Shown here: in pieces, positions 38,564-48,356 of the stretch
Numbering within the stretch: position 1 is the first letter of the stretch
Layout of the letters: each line of letters begins with the position of its first letter
Assembly: GCA_003215335.1 (NCBI GenBank)
Contig: QCKM01000001.1
Coordinates: forward strand, 248,001-312,000
Length of the DNA stretch: 64,000 bases
DNA from: Prochlorococcus sp. AG-409-P01
GTDB lineage: Bacteria; Cyanobacteriota; Cyanobacteriia; PCC-6307; Cyanobiaceae
Reading direction: 5' to 3'
The notes under the pieces: model-generated
Seen by the model: only the letters and a program-made list of their open reading frames with translations
What the model was told of the DNA's origin: nothing
Database searches by the model: none
Made by a program: the position numbers and the translations under genes

Positions 38564-38935
38564 TTAATTGTCTTCATCATCAGCGCCAGCTGGAATTAGT
38601 TTAATTTGTTTGCGTCCAAGTTTGATCTCAAACTCTTCTCCTGCTTCTAGATCAAGGAGTGCAGTATAGGCTTTGCCAATCAATAAATTCCCATTTCCTT
38701 GAACAGTGGCTACATAACTCAGCTTTCTGCCACCTTTTCCAATACCAGCTATACCAGTTGTCCCTAGGCTTACACCTTTAGCTTCAAGAAGAGCCTCATA
38801 GAAGGCTGTGAAATTAAGGCGTTCGCCACCTCCTTCTTTGGTGGATACATAGCCGCAGGCACGAACTAGATCAGATTTGCTAACTTCACCAAGTTCTTTG
38901 ACTTTTGTTAGAAGGTCACTACCGGTGAGGCTCAT
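38564..38935 (-). CDS. Cyanobacterial AbrB-like transcription regulator (cyAbrB)
   Basis: 123 aa. A helical N-terminal domain typical of cyAbrB precedes the C-terminal AbrB-like DNA-binding swapped hairpin (KLSYVATVQGNGNLLIGKAYTALLDLEAGEEFEIKL), where the family has VTGxGxLxIGKAYT-like wording. The tail is acidic (PAGADDEDN). Known cyAbrB proteins regulate carbon and nitrogen genes, including carbon-uptake genes. Whether this one acts on the cso operon is inference. ATG at 38935; a TTG two codons earlier is in frame. Confidence 0.92.
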   Translation of the reverse strand: MSLTGSDLLTKVKELGEVSKSDLVRACGYVSTKEGGGERLNFTAFYEALLEAKGVSLGTTGIAGIGKGGRKLSYVATVQGNGNLLIGKAYTALLDLEAGEEFEIKLGRKQIKLIPAGADDEDN

Positions 38936-39034
38936 AAGCAATTAAGGAATCTACAAATAACAACATAGCGTTTTTTTAAGCCTATGTGCCATTATTTGTA
39001 GGCTAATTCTTGAAAAAATTTTCACAAAGCTTTT

Positions 39035-39304
39035 ATGACAAAATTTGTACTTTGGGGAACTTACTGTAATGACGCACTTGAGAAGCGTGCACCCTTTCGT
39101 GATGAGCATCTGAGTAGGCTTGCAAGTCTTAAACAACAAGGCATTCTGGTAACACTAGGTCCAACTAAATGTAATAGTTATGTTTTCGGTATTTTTCAAG
39201 CTTCGAATGAGGACGTAGTGAGAAAACTTGTGGAGGAAGATATTTATTGGAAAGAGCAAATCTGGACTTCAATTCAAGTTTACCCTTGGGTCCAAGCATT
39301 CTGA
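39035..39304 (+). CDS. YciI-like protein, 89 aa
   Basis: Small dimeric ferredoxin-like fold protein. RDEHLSRLASLKQQGILVTLGPTK and the ASNEDVVRKLVEEDIYWKEQIW stretch follow the YCII pattern. Function unknown. It is divergent from the AbrB gene and converges with the cytochrome gene, overlapping by 25 bp. Confidence 0.85.
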   Translation: MTKFVLWGTYCNDALEKRAPFRDEHLSRLASLKQQGILVTLGPTKCNSYVFGIFQASNEDVVRKLVEEDIYWKEQIWTSIQVYPWVQAF

Positions 39305-39657
39305 GCTTGATTCCAAATCCATATTGCAACGCTTTTGTCTCCTCCCTTGCCAAGAACTTCTTCATATCCACTCATAATACCTATCCCTTCACGAGCTATT
39401 TTTGCAATAGCTTCTGGATTATCTAGGCCATTGCGCTTTAAGGAATTTAGCTTCAAGGTTTTTCCTCGACGAATAATATTACCCCCATTTATGTGGCATC
39501 CAGAGCAGTGATTTGAAAATAGATCCTCTCCATTATTTGATGTGAGAGCTAAAGTTTGACTTGAGGTCGCAAGCACAATCGATATTATTACAAGTAATGC
39601 TAATAGTTGAGAATAATTGCGTGCAATTAGTTTTTTAAATACAGAAAATAGTTTCAT
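39280..39657 (-). CDS. c6-like class I cytochrome (c6B/C type)
   Basis: 125-aa precursor with an N-terminal hydrophobic signal (residues about 18-38), heme motif CSGCH (near residue 52), then GGNIIRRGKTLKLNSLKRNG and the axial Met in GIMSGYEEVLG. The conserved RRGKTL and late WNQAQNAW differ from PetJ, so it belongs to the c6-like group (c6B/C), whose electron partners are uncertain. The third blue-copper or c-type carrier in this window. Confidence 0.85.
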   Translation of the reverse strand: MKLFSVFKKLIARNYSQLLALLVIISIVLATSSQTLALTSNNGEDLFSNHCSGCHINGGNIIRRGKTLKLNSLKRNGLDNPEAIAKIAREGIGIMSGYEEVLGKGGDKSVAIWIWNQAQNAWTQG

Positions 39658-39919
39658 TAAATAATTGGCTAATGAACTTTGTCTTGCTGATCGAATAGTA
39701 TTTGTTTGCTTTAAGAGTTTAACAACTCAGTTTGAATCCTGATGATAGCTTGATATGGCTGATCAACTGAATAGTTTGTTGACTTTTAATTGTTCTTTCT
39801 CCATTGGTAGGGGGGATTCCTTCTAAAGGATATCCTTGAGACAATTGCCTTTATTTTCAATGACTTAATCCTGATTGTCATTCAAAACACGACTTTTGGC
39901 GCAGGCTAGTTGCTTCTCA

Positions 39920-40243
39920 TTATTCATTGTCTTCGCGGATCTCTTGCAAAAGAAAGTCTAATTGGCCGAATGGGTCGTCAATAGGTTGTTCACTCTTGGC
40001 TGTGTGTATTGATACTGTCGCTTCTGCTTTTGTCCAAGAGGCTTCTATTTCGCATAGACGACTTATTAGTTTGGGCAGTCCTCCAATGCGATGTTCACGT
40101 TGAAGAACCTCGAGCAAGGCTGGCATTCTTGATGACATCGCTTGAAGACTTTTTCTCAAGTCAGCTTGAGTGCGGCCCTGATGTTTAAGCCAATCTTTTA
40201 GTAAAGATGTCAGTTCTTCTTCAATTTGGGATGACCATTCCAT
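39920..40243 (-). CDS. Hypothetical protein, 107 aa, coupled to DUF1232 gene
   Basis: No family recognised. Mostly helical: WSSQIEEELTSLLKDWLKHQG, a long LQAMSSRMPALLEVLQREHRI, and an acidic end with FLLQEIREDNE. Start at the ATG at 40243, which overlaps the stop of the DUF1232 gene by one base (TAATG). The tight link suggests a shared function. Confidence 0.7.
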   Translation of the reverse strand: MEWSSQIEEELTSLLKDWLKHQGRTQADLRKSLQAMSSRMPALLEVLQREHRIGGLPKLISRLCEIEASWTKAEATVSIHTAKSEQPIDDPFGQLDFLLQEIREDNE

Positions 40244-40569
40244 TATTGCGAGGACGGGGGGAACCATTTGTCAAGCTTGAGTTGTGCACGCATTTGGATT
40301 TGGGGTGTCAAATGACTTCTCCATATATTTATTACCGCAGTAAGAGCAATCAGGTCATCGCTAAAACCTGCGCCAGCAATAAAATCAGGGAGGAGGTCTA
40401 TAGGCATTATTAGATAAGTTAAGGCTCCCAACATTGCCAATCTTGCTTGTCCAGGAGTTGATTCATCTAGAAGTATTTCAAAAGCTTCTAAAGCTGGTTT
40501 CGCAAGCGCACGGCCGGCCTTTAGCAGAACTTGTTGTAGTACACCTTCTTCAATAAAGTTTGGTTCCAT
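40243..40569 (-). CDS. DUF1232 (YkvA-family) protein
   Basis: 108 aa; the DUF1232 signature is TYLIMPIDLLPDFIAGAGFSDDLIAL, an amphipathic helix-loop with two helices that may insert at membranes. Function unknown. ATG at 40569; an earlier in-frame TTG exists one codon upstream. Coupled to the following gene. Confidence 0.88.
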   Translation of the reverse strand: MEPNFIEEGVLQQVLLKAGRALAKPALEAFEILLDESTPGQARLAMLGALTYLIMPIDLLPDFIAGAGFSDDLIALTAVINIWRSHLTPQIQMRAQLKLDKWFPPSSQ

Positions 40570-40719
40570 CAAACTGTCTCCAGTGTTGGAAGTGATACTT
40601 GGGAAAAATTATCGTGGATTCAGAGAGCAAGCTTCATTAAACCAACATCTTTAGATAAGAATTCTGCCCTTTGATTTGTTGACTTTGTTGTGGTTTGCTT
40701 TTGTTTAGGTAGAAACATC

Positions 40720-41646
40720 TTAAGTACAACTTTCTGCGAGCCCTGTCTGGACTCCTGTTTTGCGAAGTTTGCGAAGAGCTCTTTGTACAACTTGTCTGCA
40801 ATATTCACGACTACAGCCCATGTGCCTGGCTACTTCTGCGAGAGTTCTCCATTCATTTGTTCCGTCAAGCCCAAACCTAAGAGTTACTACTTTGCGCTCT
40901 TTGGGTGTGAGGTTGGCTTTGTTTAGCAAGGTCCAAACACATGCACTTCGTTCGGCCAATTCAGCTAGTTCCATTGGAGGGGTTTCTTCGCTAGGAAGAA
41001 TATCTACAAGTTCTGAAGGGTCAGATTTTGATTTGACTACACCTTGTAGGCTTACAGTGACACTTCTCAATTCACAGGCAAGAAGCTCTTCAATTTCAGA
41101 TAAGGGGAGTCTCATAGCTTTTGAAAGTTGATTGGCAGTAGGGAGCATCCCGTTTGCCTGCATGAGGCGAGATTTCGCAGCTCTTAATTTTGTTAGCTTT
41201 TCATTTACATTTACTGGAATTCTTATTGTTCTGCTTTGGGTGGAAAGTGCTCTGTTAAGACCTTGCCGAATCCACCAATATGCATATGTAGAAAAACGAT
41301 GACCTCGTTTAGGGTCATATTTTTCTACAGCCCTTGTAAGACCTAGTGTTCCTTCTTGTATTAGATCAAGTAGATCCAACCCCTTTCCTTGATATCGCTT
41401 TGCAAGATTTACTACTAGGCGCAAATTTGCAGTGATCATATGGTTTTTTGCTTTTTCTCCTAATCGAATAGTGCGACGCTCCTCATCTGTAAATTCACAG
41501 GCAGGACCAGTGCCCCCAGCAAGACGGCAACGATCAGTTATCTCCACCATTGCCTGAACTTTTCGCCCCATAGTGAGTTCTTGCTCAGGCGTCAATAGCC
41601 GATGACGACCTATTTCGCCAAGAAAAGCACTTAAAGAACTAACCAT
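40720..41646 (-). CDS. Group 2 RNA polymerase sigma factor (sigma-70 family)
   Basis: 308 aa. Region 2 reads GLDLLDLIQEGTLGLTRAVEKYDPKRGHRFSTYAYWWIRQGLNRAL, giving -10 recognition and core binding; region 3 follows; region 4 ends TLAEVARHMGCSREYCRQVVQRALRKLRK with the -35 helix-turn-helix. It has no region 1.1, so it is not the principal RpoD but an alternative group 2 factor. An unusual inserted segment around residues 30-55 (RCRLAGGTGPACEFTD) is marine-cyanobacterial in style. Its regulon is unknown. Confidence 0.94.
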   Translation of the reverse strand: MVSSLSAFLGEIGRHRLLTPEQELTMGRKVQAMVEITDRCRLAGGTGPACEFTDEERRTIRLGEKAKNHMITANLRLVVNLAKRYQGKGLDLLDLIQEGTLGLTRAVEKYDPKRGHRFSTYAYWWIRQGLNRALSTQSRTIRIPVNVNEKLTKLRAAKSRLMQANGMLPTANQLSKAMRLPLSEIEELLACELRSVTVSLQGVVKSKSDPSELVDILPSEETPPMELAELAERSACVWTLLNKANLTPKERKVVTLRFGLDGTNEWRTLAEVARHMGCSREYCRQVVQRALRKLRKTGVQTGLAESCT

Positions 41647-41862
41647 CGGACGATCCTTTCTTTATTGAACCTAGATCGAAAGTGTTTCTATTCTTGATGT
41701 GTAAGGAAGAGTGCGGAATTTATCTTTTGTACGTTATTGAACAGCCCCTTCATAACGCACTTTTAGTTGCTTCCAATCCATGTATCTGTGAGGCTTGCTT
41801 AACTAATCGGTTCGAATTCTAAGTGTCGCTCGCTAGTCTTTTAAGCGCATCATTTCAATCCA

Positions 41863-42354
41863 ATGCTTTTGGGAACGGCCTTTTTGCCTGATATTGCATC
41901 CTCAGCTGGTTTTGCTTATTTGCATTACCTAAGTTTTATGGTCTGCTTTGCTGCGCTGGTTCTTGAAAGGAAACTCTTAAAGGTTGAGCCAAGTCGGAAT
42001 GAAGCTTTGTTTATGGTCTTGACTGATATTGTTTATGGTTTGGCGGCCTTGGTTTTATTGGGGAGCGGTGTTATTAGGGTTTTGTATTTTGGTCAAGGTA
42101 GCGGGTTCTATACACATAATCCTATTTTTTGGTGGAAGGTGGGGGTTTTTTTGTTCGTAGGGGCTTTATCTCTTTACCCGACTATTACTTATATCCTTTG
42201 GGCAATACCATTGCGCAAAGGTGAGCTTCCTGTAGTTAGTGCTCAATTGGTTAGGAGACTTGGGTGGTTTATCAATGTTGAGATTGCTGGCTTCGCAGTG
42301 ATTCCAGTATTAGCAACACTTATGTCTAGGGGTGTCGGACTTGTTAATTCATAG
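41863..42354 (+). CDS. DUF2214 membrane protein
   Basis: 163 aa with four hydrophobic segments (about residues 18-35, 50-75, 90-110, 135-155). The LHYLSFMVCFAALVLE and IFWWKVGVFLFVGALSLYPT segments match DUF2214. Function unknown. It is divergent from the sigma factor with about 215 nt between the starts. Confidence 0.87.
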   Translation: MLLGTAFLPDIASSAGFAYLHYLSFMVCFAALVLERKLLKVEPSRNEALFMVLTDIVYGLAALVLLGSGVIRVLYFGQGSGFYTHNPIFWWKVGVFLFVGALSLYPTITYILWAIPLRKGELPVVSAQLVRRLGWFINVEIAGFAVIPVLATLMSRGVGLVNS

Positions 42355-42430
42355 TTTTTGAAAAGCTAGTGATGACTAATGATGTTTTTCATGGCTTTTG
42401 ATGATTGAAGTTTTTTGAGTTTCCGACAAT

Positions 42431-43099
42431 TTATGAACGACGAGGTGCATTGCGTCTTTTGGCAAGCACCTCAAGTAGTTCTCTCCAACTTACCCCGTGA
42501 TGAGATAGAGCTACTTGAATGTGAAAGATGAGATCGGCTGCTTCATTGGCTATGGAATTAGGTTCGTCATCTTTACAAGCCATTACGAACTCAGCACTTT
42601 CTTCTCCAATTTTTTTCAGTATTTGATTATCACCGCCTTTGAAAAGTTTGTTGGTATAGCTATTTGGATCTGGCTCTCTTTTCCTTTGATCAACAATATT
42701 GAATAGTTCGCTACATATGTCAGCAGGGGGTTGTTGAGGCATTTGAGCTTTTGTTGGGTCTAGTCCCCCCTCTGCGAAAAAGCAGCTTCTTGCTCCGGTG
42801 TGACAAGCTGTTGAAGATGTTTGTTCAATAGAAAGCAGTATTGCATCAGCATCGCAGTCGTACCGAATAGTCTTAAGAATTTGAGTATGCCCACTAGTGG
42901 CACCTTTGTGCCAGAGCTCATTGCGTGATCGACTCCAATAATGAACCTCTCTAGTATTAATTGTGTGCTCCAGAGCGGATCGATTCATCCAGGCCACCAT
43001 AAGGACAGCCCCATCTAGCCAATCTTGTGCTACTGCTGGGATTAGACCCTTCTCGTTAAAACGGAGTTGATCTATGAAATAGGGGTCGAGTGGTTTCAT
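42431..43099 (-). CDS. hisIE: Bifunctional phosphoribosyl-AMP cyclohydrolase/phosphoribosyl-ATP pyrophosphatase
   Basis: Second and third steps of histidine synthesis in one chain. The HisI half (residues 1-125) has the zinc motifs CDADAILLSIEQTSSTACHTGARSCF; the HisE half (130-222) has GGDNQILKKIGEESAEFVMACKDD and the EAADLIFH pyrophosphatase motif. 222 aa. The first-step gene hisG is 17 kb away, so his genes are dispersed. Confidence 0.95.
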   Translation of the reverse strand: MKPLDPYFIDQLRFNEKGLIPAVAQDWLDGAVLMVAWMNRSALEHTINTREVHYWSRSRNELWHKGATSGHTQILKTIRYDCDADAILLSIEQTSSTACHTGARSCFFAEGGLDPTKAQMPQQPPADICSELFNIVDQRKREPDPNSYTNKLFKGGDNQILKKIGEESAEFVMACKDDEPNSIANEAADLIFHIQVALSHHGVSWRELLEVLAKRRNAPRRS

Positions 43100-43167
43100 T
43101 TGTTTTTAAGTCGAAAAGGTTTTGAGCTCTGGCTCACTTTCAATCACTAGAACGAACTTTCATCTTG

Positions 43168-43677
43168 ATGTCTTCATTGGGCTACACCTGCAGCAAACAT
43201 TTTGAAGGCTATCCCTGCTGTCATAGGCAATGGAAACATCCTGGCCACTGTAGATACGTGCATGGATACAGTCGAAGCTTCACTATTTGGTTTTCTGCTC
43301 AAGAGCTGGATCCTTATGGGTTTGTAGTTGATTTCTCCAGCCTTAGTCCGTTGGAGAAGAAGCTGCGGGAACATTTTGACCATACTTTTTTGGTGAATGA
43401 GGATGATCCGCTTTTATCTGATTGGAAGAGACTTCATAGTCAAGGTGCTTTAGACCTTAGAGTTATGAAAAATGTGGGTTTGGAGTCAACTGCTGAGCTG
43501 GTTTGGAAATGGATAAATGAAATTTTGCTAGATAGGGATAGTGGACGAACATGCTCTTGGCGAGTTGAAGCACGTGAGAATGGAGCTAATGCTGCATATT
43601 TTGAACAGATACCCGACTGGTTTGAAAAGAGTCACGACAAAAAAAAGGATTCAGCCAAGTCGAAGATGCCTTTATGA
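43168..43677 (+). CDS. queD: 6-carboxytetrahydropterin synthase / QueD-like
   Basis: 6-pyruvoyl-tetrahydropterin synthase superfamily. The zinc histidines are in KHFEGYPCCHRQWKHPGHCRYVHGYSR (H..., HxH), with the catalytic FDHTFL. 169 aa from the ATG at 43168. The function is either queuosine synthesis (QueD) or a biopterin role; cysteine-rich insertion CPCCHRQWKHPG is unlike the standard short QueD. The C-terminus is basic. Confidence 0.88.
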   Translation: MSSLGYTCSKHFEGYPCCHRQWKHPGHCRYVHGYSRSFTIWFSAQELDPYGFVVDFSSLSPLEKKLREHFDHTFLVNEDDPLLSDWKRLHSQGALDLRVMKNVGLESTAELVWKWINEILLDRDSGRTCSWRVEARENGANAAYFEQIPDWFEKSHDKKKDSAKSKMPL

Positions 43678-43742
43678 AGATAGGGGGTGTGGAATGCATA
43701 TCAACCTTTCACAGGAATAGTTCACGCTGCTTTAGATCAGCA

Positions 43743-46334
43743 TTAGTTAAAGATTAGATGATCTGATAGAACATCTATTTTGACAGTCTGTCCTTCTGAG
43801 TATTCCCCTCTAAGAATAGCTTTTGCAATAGGAGTCTCAATTTCTCTTTGAATTGCACGTTTTAACGGTCTGGCCCCATAAATTGGATCGTATCCGGCAT
43901 TTGCCAACCAAGTAGTAGCTGTATCACTTATTTCTAGCTTTATCTTGCGGCCATCAAGTCTTTGTCTCAGTCTATTGATTTGCATATCAACAATTTGCCG
44001 AAGCTCCTCACGAACAAGACTATGAAAGATGATTGTCTCGTCGAGCCGATTGAGGAATTCAGGTTTGAAATGTCTCCTTAATGCATCCGTAACTTGTTCT
44101 TGCATTTGGCTGTAATTAGCTTCTAGACCACCAAGCTGGACAATTGTTTCGCTACCTATGTTGCTTGTAAGTATCAGAACTGTATTCGTGAAATCTATTG
44201 TGTGGCCTTGACCATCTGTGACACGCCCATCATCGAGTATCTGGAGCATTACATTGAAAATATCTGGATGTGCCTTTTCTATTTCGTCGAAGAGAATGAC
44301 TGAATAAGGGTTTCTTCGTACTGCTTCAGAGATCTGTCCGCCAGCTTCATATCCGACATAGCCAGGAGGAGCCCCAATCAATCTGCTGACAGTGTGCTTT
44401 TCCATGTATTCCGACATGTCGATTCGGATCATTGAACTCTCGCTATCGAAAAGTTGGGAGGCCAAGGCTTTCGAAAGCTCAGTTTTTCCTACCCCCGTAG
44501 GTCCTAGGAAAAGGAAGCTTGCGATCGGACGACATGGGTCACTCATCCCAGCTCTCGATCGTTGTATTGCATCACTAACTGCTTTTACTGCTTGGTTTTG
44601 TCCAACAACACGTGAATGGAGTTGGCTTTCAAGCTCAAGAAGTTTGTCTAGCTCTGATTGAACAAGTTTGCCAACAGGGATTGAGGTCCATTTGGCAATT
44701 ACTTCTGCAATGTCTTCTTCAGTCACCTCTTCTCTGAGTAAAGATTTTTCATTCGGATTATTTGCTTTTTGAAGTGAATTTTCTTTGATCAAGAGTTGTT
44801 TTTGAAGTGCTCCTAAAGTCCCATACTCAAGCTCAGCTGCCTTGTTTAAGTCATAATTACGCTTGGCTTGTTCGATTTGTAATTGAACTTTTTCAATTTC
44901 TTCTTTCACATATGAGAGTTCATCTATTTCGCCTTTTTCTGTTTGCCATTGTTTATTGAGAGAGATTTGATTTTTAGAAAGTTCGCTTAGTTCACTCTTG
45001 ATACGCTCTAACCGTTCTTTGCTGGCAGAATCAGATTCGCGACCTAGCGAAAGTTTTTCCATCTCTAATTGCAGAATCTTTCTGTCAATTTCATCAATTT
45101 CTTCAGGTTTAGATGTTATTTCCATTTTTAACTTTGCTGCAGATTCGTCGACTAGGTCAATTGCTTTGTCTGGGAGGAAACGATCGGCTATATATCGATT
45201 GCTCAAAACTGCAGCAGCTACGAGCGCATTGTCTGAAATGCGAACACCATGATGAACCTCGTAACGCTCCTTGAGGCCTCGAAGTATAGATATTGTGTCT
45301 TCAACTGAAGGAGGATTGACAAGGACTTGCTGAAACCTCCTCTCTAATGCAGGGTCTTTCTCTATATGTTGACGATGTTCGTTAATAGTTGTCGCACCGA
45401 TACACCTAAGCTCGCCTCTTGCAAGCATTGGCTTTAACAAGTTGCTTGCATCCATGGCTCCTCCTGTGGCACCTGCTCCGACCACCGTATGAATTTCATC
45501 GATAAACAAGACGATTTGACTTTCTGAACTAGTGACTTCTTTGAGGACTGCTTTAAGACGCTCTTCGAATTCGCCTCGATATTTTGCGCCTGCAATGAGA
45601 GCGCCCATATCCAGAGCAATTAACTGGCGATTCTGAAGTGCTGCTGGGACATCTCCGTTGACTATTCGCTGAGCAAGTCCTTCAACTATTGCAGTTTTGC
45701 CTACTCCAGCTTCACCTATTAATACTGGGTTGTTTTTTGTCCTTCGACTAAGAATTTGGATGGTTCTTCGGATCTCATCATCTCTTCCGATGACGGGGTC
45801 CAGTAATCCTTCTCTTGCAGCAGTTGTTAAATTTCGACCATATTTTTTCAGGGATTCATAGGAACCCTCTGGATTTTGGTTGGTCACTTTTTGACTCCCT
45901 CGAATGGAATTAATAGCTTCTTTGAGTTTGCTTGTGTTAAGGCCTGACTTCTCAAGAATCTCACGGCATGAACGCTCATCACTAGATAGAGCCAAGAGAA
46001 TATGTTCAATTGATATATACTTATCGTCAAATGTCTTCATGTAATTCTTTGCATGATCAAGGGCTTGGCGCAGCCCTTTCCCTAAATAGATTGAGTCTGG
46101 GATTGAGCCTAGTGTTGGCTGCCTAATTAAATATTCCTTTGTCTTTTCCTTTAAACTTTTGATTGATATGCCTGTTATTTCAATGATTCTTATTGCTAAT
46201 TTGTTTTCCTCGAGAAGCTTCTGTAGAAGATGTTCTGTCTCGAGGTTTGGACTCTTCTGGAGTCTCGCGAGTTCTTGGGCTGAAACAATTGTTGCCCAAG
46301 CCTGCTCTGTAAATTGTTCTGGCGAGGGCTGCAT
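43743..46334 (-). CDS. clpB: ATP-dependent chaperone ClpB
   Basis: Hsp100 disaggregase, 863 aa. An N-terminal Clp_N double repeat, first AAA+ domain with Walker [13 protein letters not shown] (about residue 205), a middle coiled coil (about 400-530), second AAA+ domain with [10 protein letters not shown] (about 605), and a C-terminal D2-small region. It works with DnaK to rescue aggregated proteins. Lacks the IGF loop that would allow ClpP binding, as expected. The start is an ATG. Confidence 0.97.
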   Translation of the reverse strand: MQPSPEQFTEQAWATIVSAQELARLQKSPNLETEHLLQKLLEENKLAIRIIEITGISIKSLKEKTKEYLIRQPTLGSIPDSIYLGKGLRQALDHAKNYMKTFDDKYISIEHILLALSSDERSCREILEKSGLNTSKLKEAINSIRGSQKVTNQNPEGSYESLKKYGRNLTTAAREGLLDPVIGRDDEIRRTIQILSRRTKNNPVLIGEAGVGKTAIVEGLAQRIVNGDVPAALQNRQLIALDMGALIAGAKYRGEFEERLKAVLKEVTSSESQIVLFIDEIHTVVGAGATGGAMDASNLLKPMLARGELRCIGATTINEHRQHIEKDPALERRFQQVLVNPPSVEDTISILRGLKERYEVHHGVRISDNALVAAAVLSNRYIADRFLPDKAIDLVDESAAKLKMEITSKPEEIDEIDRKILQLEMEKLSLGRESDSASKERLERIKSELSELSKNQISLNKQWQTEKGEIDELSYVKEEIEKVQLQIEQAKRNYDLNKAAELEYGTLGALQKQLLIKENSLQKANNPNEKSLLREEVTEEDIAEVIAKWTSIPVGKLVQSELDKLLELESQLHSRVVGQNQAVKAVSDAIQRSRAGMSDPCRPIASFLFLGPTGVGKTELSKALASQLFDSESSMIRIDMSEYMEKHTVSRLIGAPPGYVGYEAGGQISEAVRRNPYSVILFDEIEKAHPDIFNVMLQILDDGRVTDGQGHTIDFTNTVLILTSNIGSETIVQLGGLEANYSQMQEQVTDALRRHFKPEFLNRLDETIIFHSLVREELRQIVDMQINRLRQRLDGRKIKLEISDTATTWLANAGYDPIYGARPLKRAIQREIETPIAKAILRGEYSEGQTVKIDVLSDHLIFN

Positions 46335-46550
46335 CTGTAAAGGTTTTGCTTGCTAAATATTATTTAAAATCTGAAAATCTTGTTTGGTGGAAAACCAGAC
46401 AATTTGGGTGGGATTCTTCTAGTTGTTAATCAATCACTATGTTGATTATGCTTATTTGGTTGAAGGTATGAAGAGACTTGACTTTAATGTTTTAAATAGT
46501 GTGATTTTGCTAATTGAATTTTAAGAACGAAGTTTGCCCAATTGTGTAAT

Positions 46551-46775
46551 TCAAAAGGAGCTTTTGCGAATCGGATTTATTTTGCTGGTTTTGAACCAAT
46601 CACTAAGTTCAATTGCCTTTTCATCATTTTCTAAATCTTGCTTCGTTATATGAAAGCCATAGTTTGCAGCTAGTTTTAATACAGATTGATAGTTAATGCA
46701 CTTCCGAAGTTCTCTTCTTAGAGAAGAGCTGTGTTCTGCAGCATGAAGGAAATCAGAGAACCCTTCTCGAGACAT
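46551..46775 (-). CDS. Orphan Nif11-domain peptide, 74 aa
   Basis: The N-terminal region (MSREGFSDFLHAAEHSSSLRREL) and the later KLAANYGFHITKQDLEND match the Nif11-type leader seen before lanthipeptide cores (prochlorosins in MIT9313). Here the C-terminus (FKTSKINPIRKSSF) has no double-Gly cleavage site or Cys-rich core. One cysteine occurs at about residue 27. No LanM gene lies in the window. So it may be a stand-alone Nif11 protein of unknown role, or a degenerate precursor. Confidence 0.8.
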   Translation of the reverse strand: MSREGFSDFLHAAEHSSSLRRELRKCINYQSVLKLAANYGFHITKQDLENDEKAIELSDWFKTSKINPIRKSSF

Positions 46776-46883
46776 ACATGGGGATAGTTGATTTTCTATA
46801 GATTTTTATAGGAAGATCAGGCTTTGGCAATACCTTTGCAAATTTCTTTTAATAAGCATAAGGAGGCTTTTAAGTATTGAGAC

Positions 46884-46922
46884 AAAAAAAGAAGGGGTGA
46901 CTTTCATCACACCTTCTTCTTT
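46884..46922 (-). terminator. Rho-independent terminator of petE
   Basis: On the minus strand AAGAAGGTGTGA and TCACCCCTTCTT pair with one mismatch around a TGAAAG loop, followed by TTTTT. It begins about 40 nt after the petE stop. Confidence 0.8.
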
Positions 46923-46964
46923 GGGTTTTGGAGAATGTTATAACCAGATTTGGTTTGAACCTGA

Positions 46965-47324
46965 TCACTGAACGATTATTTTGCCCTCCATACCTGCTCC
47001 TCGATGTGGCTCACAGTAGAAGACGTAGGTTCCAGCTGTTGAGAATGTTTCAGTCCAAGACTCGCCAGGGGCGAAGGCTAAGTCAGTATGGCTAAGTTCT
47101 TCATGGCCATCGAAGACAGCATTGTGAGGAGCAAGCTTGTTGTTCACAAATTTCACTGAATCACCAGCGGAGATAGTGAGGTTACTTGGCTCAAAAGCAA
47201 GCATCCCTGAATCAGTCCCTAGTTTTATTTCAGTGGTAGCAGCGTGTAGAGGATTGATTCCAACACTAAACAGAAGGGCAAGTGCGCAGATCGCGCTTAG
47301 AAAGGATCTGACTAAGGAAATCAT
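46965..47324 (-). CDS. petE: Plastocyanin
   Basis: Blue copper carrier between cytochrome b6f and photosystem I in the lumen. 119-aa precursor with a signal peptide cleaved after LHAA or HAA near residue 28. Copper ligands are visible: His in APHNAVF, Cys, His and Met in [13 protein letters not shown] clear terminator follows. Together with cytochrome c6 and the c6-like protein it gives three carriers in the window. Confidence 0.96.
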   Translation of the reverse strand: MISLVRSFLSAICALALLFSVGINPLHAATTEIKLGTDSGMLAFEPSNLTISAGDSVKFVNNKLAPHNAVFDGHEELSHTDLAFAPGESWTETFSTAGTYVFYCEPHRGAGMEGKIIVQ

Positions 47325-47342
47325 TACTAATAAGTAGCTTGA

Positions 47343-48356
47343 CTACAGTTTAACTCTCTTTGAGGAATTGCTTCTCATGGGAAGGATTGAAATTCTTAAT
47401 ACTTCCTCTAAGGTTTTTGCATAGCTTTGGCCTCCCAATCGTTCTGGAGGTGTGATCGGGTCGTGAATAAAGTGGCGATGCTTGATGCTAAAGCGATCCC
47501 AAGCATTAATTTCTATGGGCAGGATCTTTGTCAAGGTGTTTATGAGCCATCCCCAAAGTGGAATTACAGGAGTTCGCCGAATGCCTCTCCATCGACAAAG
47601 TGTTTCTACAGCTTGATTGATTGATATTGCTGGCTGAGCCATCACCAATCGTCGCAAAGCTCCTTGCCCCTTCTCTGTATTAGGCATGTGAGGAGTGGTA
47701 GCAAGGTGACCACAAATGAATGCTATGTCTGCGGCATGAATGAAATGAAATGTGGAATCAACCCTTAGCCAGCGTGCTAGCCATAGCCAGCGACTAGCTT
47801 CAATAAGCCCTTGTGTTAGATAGCTAGTAGGAAAGGGACTCTTCTTGTCAACGGTGCCACCAAAAACGAGGGTAGGGAACACTGCGATTATTTTTTCTGC
47901 TAAGTGATGTTTTTCGAGTTCACTTAAGCAGTGGGCTTTGGTCTGAATGTATTCAGTTCCATAGGCCAATGCTTCAGGCAAAGGATTTAAATGTTTGTCA
48001 AGAATGCTCGCGGTCGAGAAGTATATGATTTGCTCCAAAATTTTTGGATTTAGAAGATTAAGCAGTTCTTTGACTGCCAAGACATTTACCTGAAGAGCTC
48101 GTTCGGGGTCTCCCCAGGCAGTAGCTGTATGAATCACTCTTGTGACTGAGCCCAACTCTTTTTTGAAAGGACTTGGATCTCTAAGATCCCCAATCAACAG
48201 CTTGATTCTTGGTTCTTCAGAAGAGATTGCAGTTAGTTTTGAGGGATCTCTTAGCCACAGAAGTAGTTCAGCTTCTGAGTTTTTTAGCAGCCAGTCTGCA
48301 ATGTATTGACCAACACAACCACTAGCGCCAGTGATAAGTATTCGAGGCTTTTTCAA
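47343..48356 (-). CDS. NAD-dependent epimerase/dehydratase (extended SDR)
   Basis: 337 aa with Rossmann motif [12 protein letters not shown] near the N-terminus, a later YGTEYIQTK catalytic YxxxK, and a substrate-binding C-terminus. TTG start overlapping the hemE stop (TTGA), so the two share an operon. The substrate is unknown; neighbours do not point to a sugar pathway. Confidence 0.88.
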   Translation of the reverse strand: MKKPRILITGASGCVGQYIADWLLKNSEAELLLWLRDPSKLTAISSEEPRIKLLIGDLRDPSPFKKELGSVTRVIHTATAWGDPERALQVNVLAVKELLNLLNPKILEQIIYFSTASILDKHLNPLPEALAYGTEYIQTKAHCLSELEKHHLAEKIIAVFPTLVFGGTVDKKSPFPTSYLTQGLIEASRWLWLARWLRVDSTFHFIHAADIAFICGHLATTPHMPNTEKGQGALRRLVMAQPAISINQAVETLCRWRGIRRTPVIPLWGWLINTLTKILPIEINAWDRFSIKHRHFIHDPITPPERLGGQSYAKTLEEVLRISILPMRSNSSKRVKL

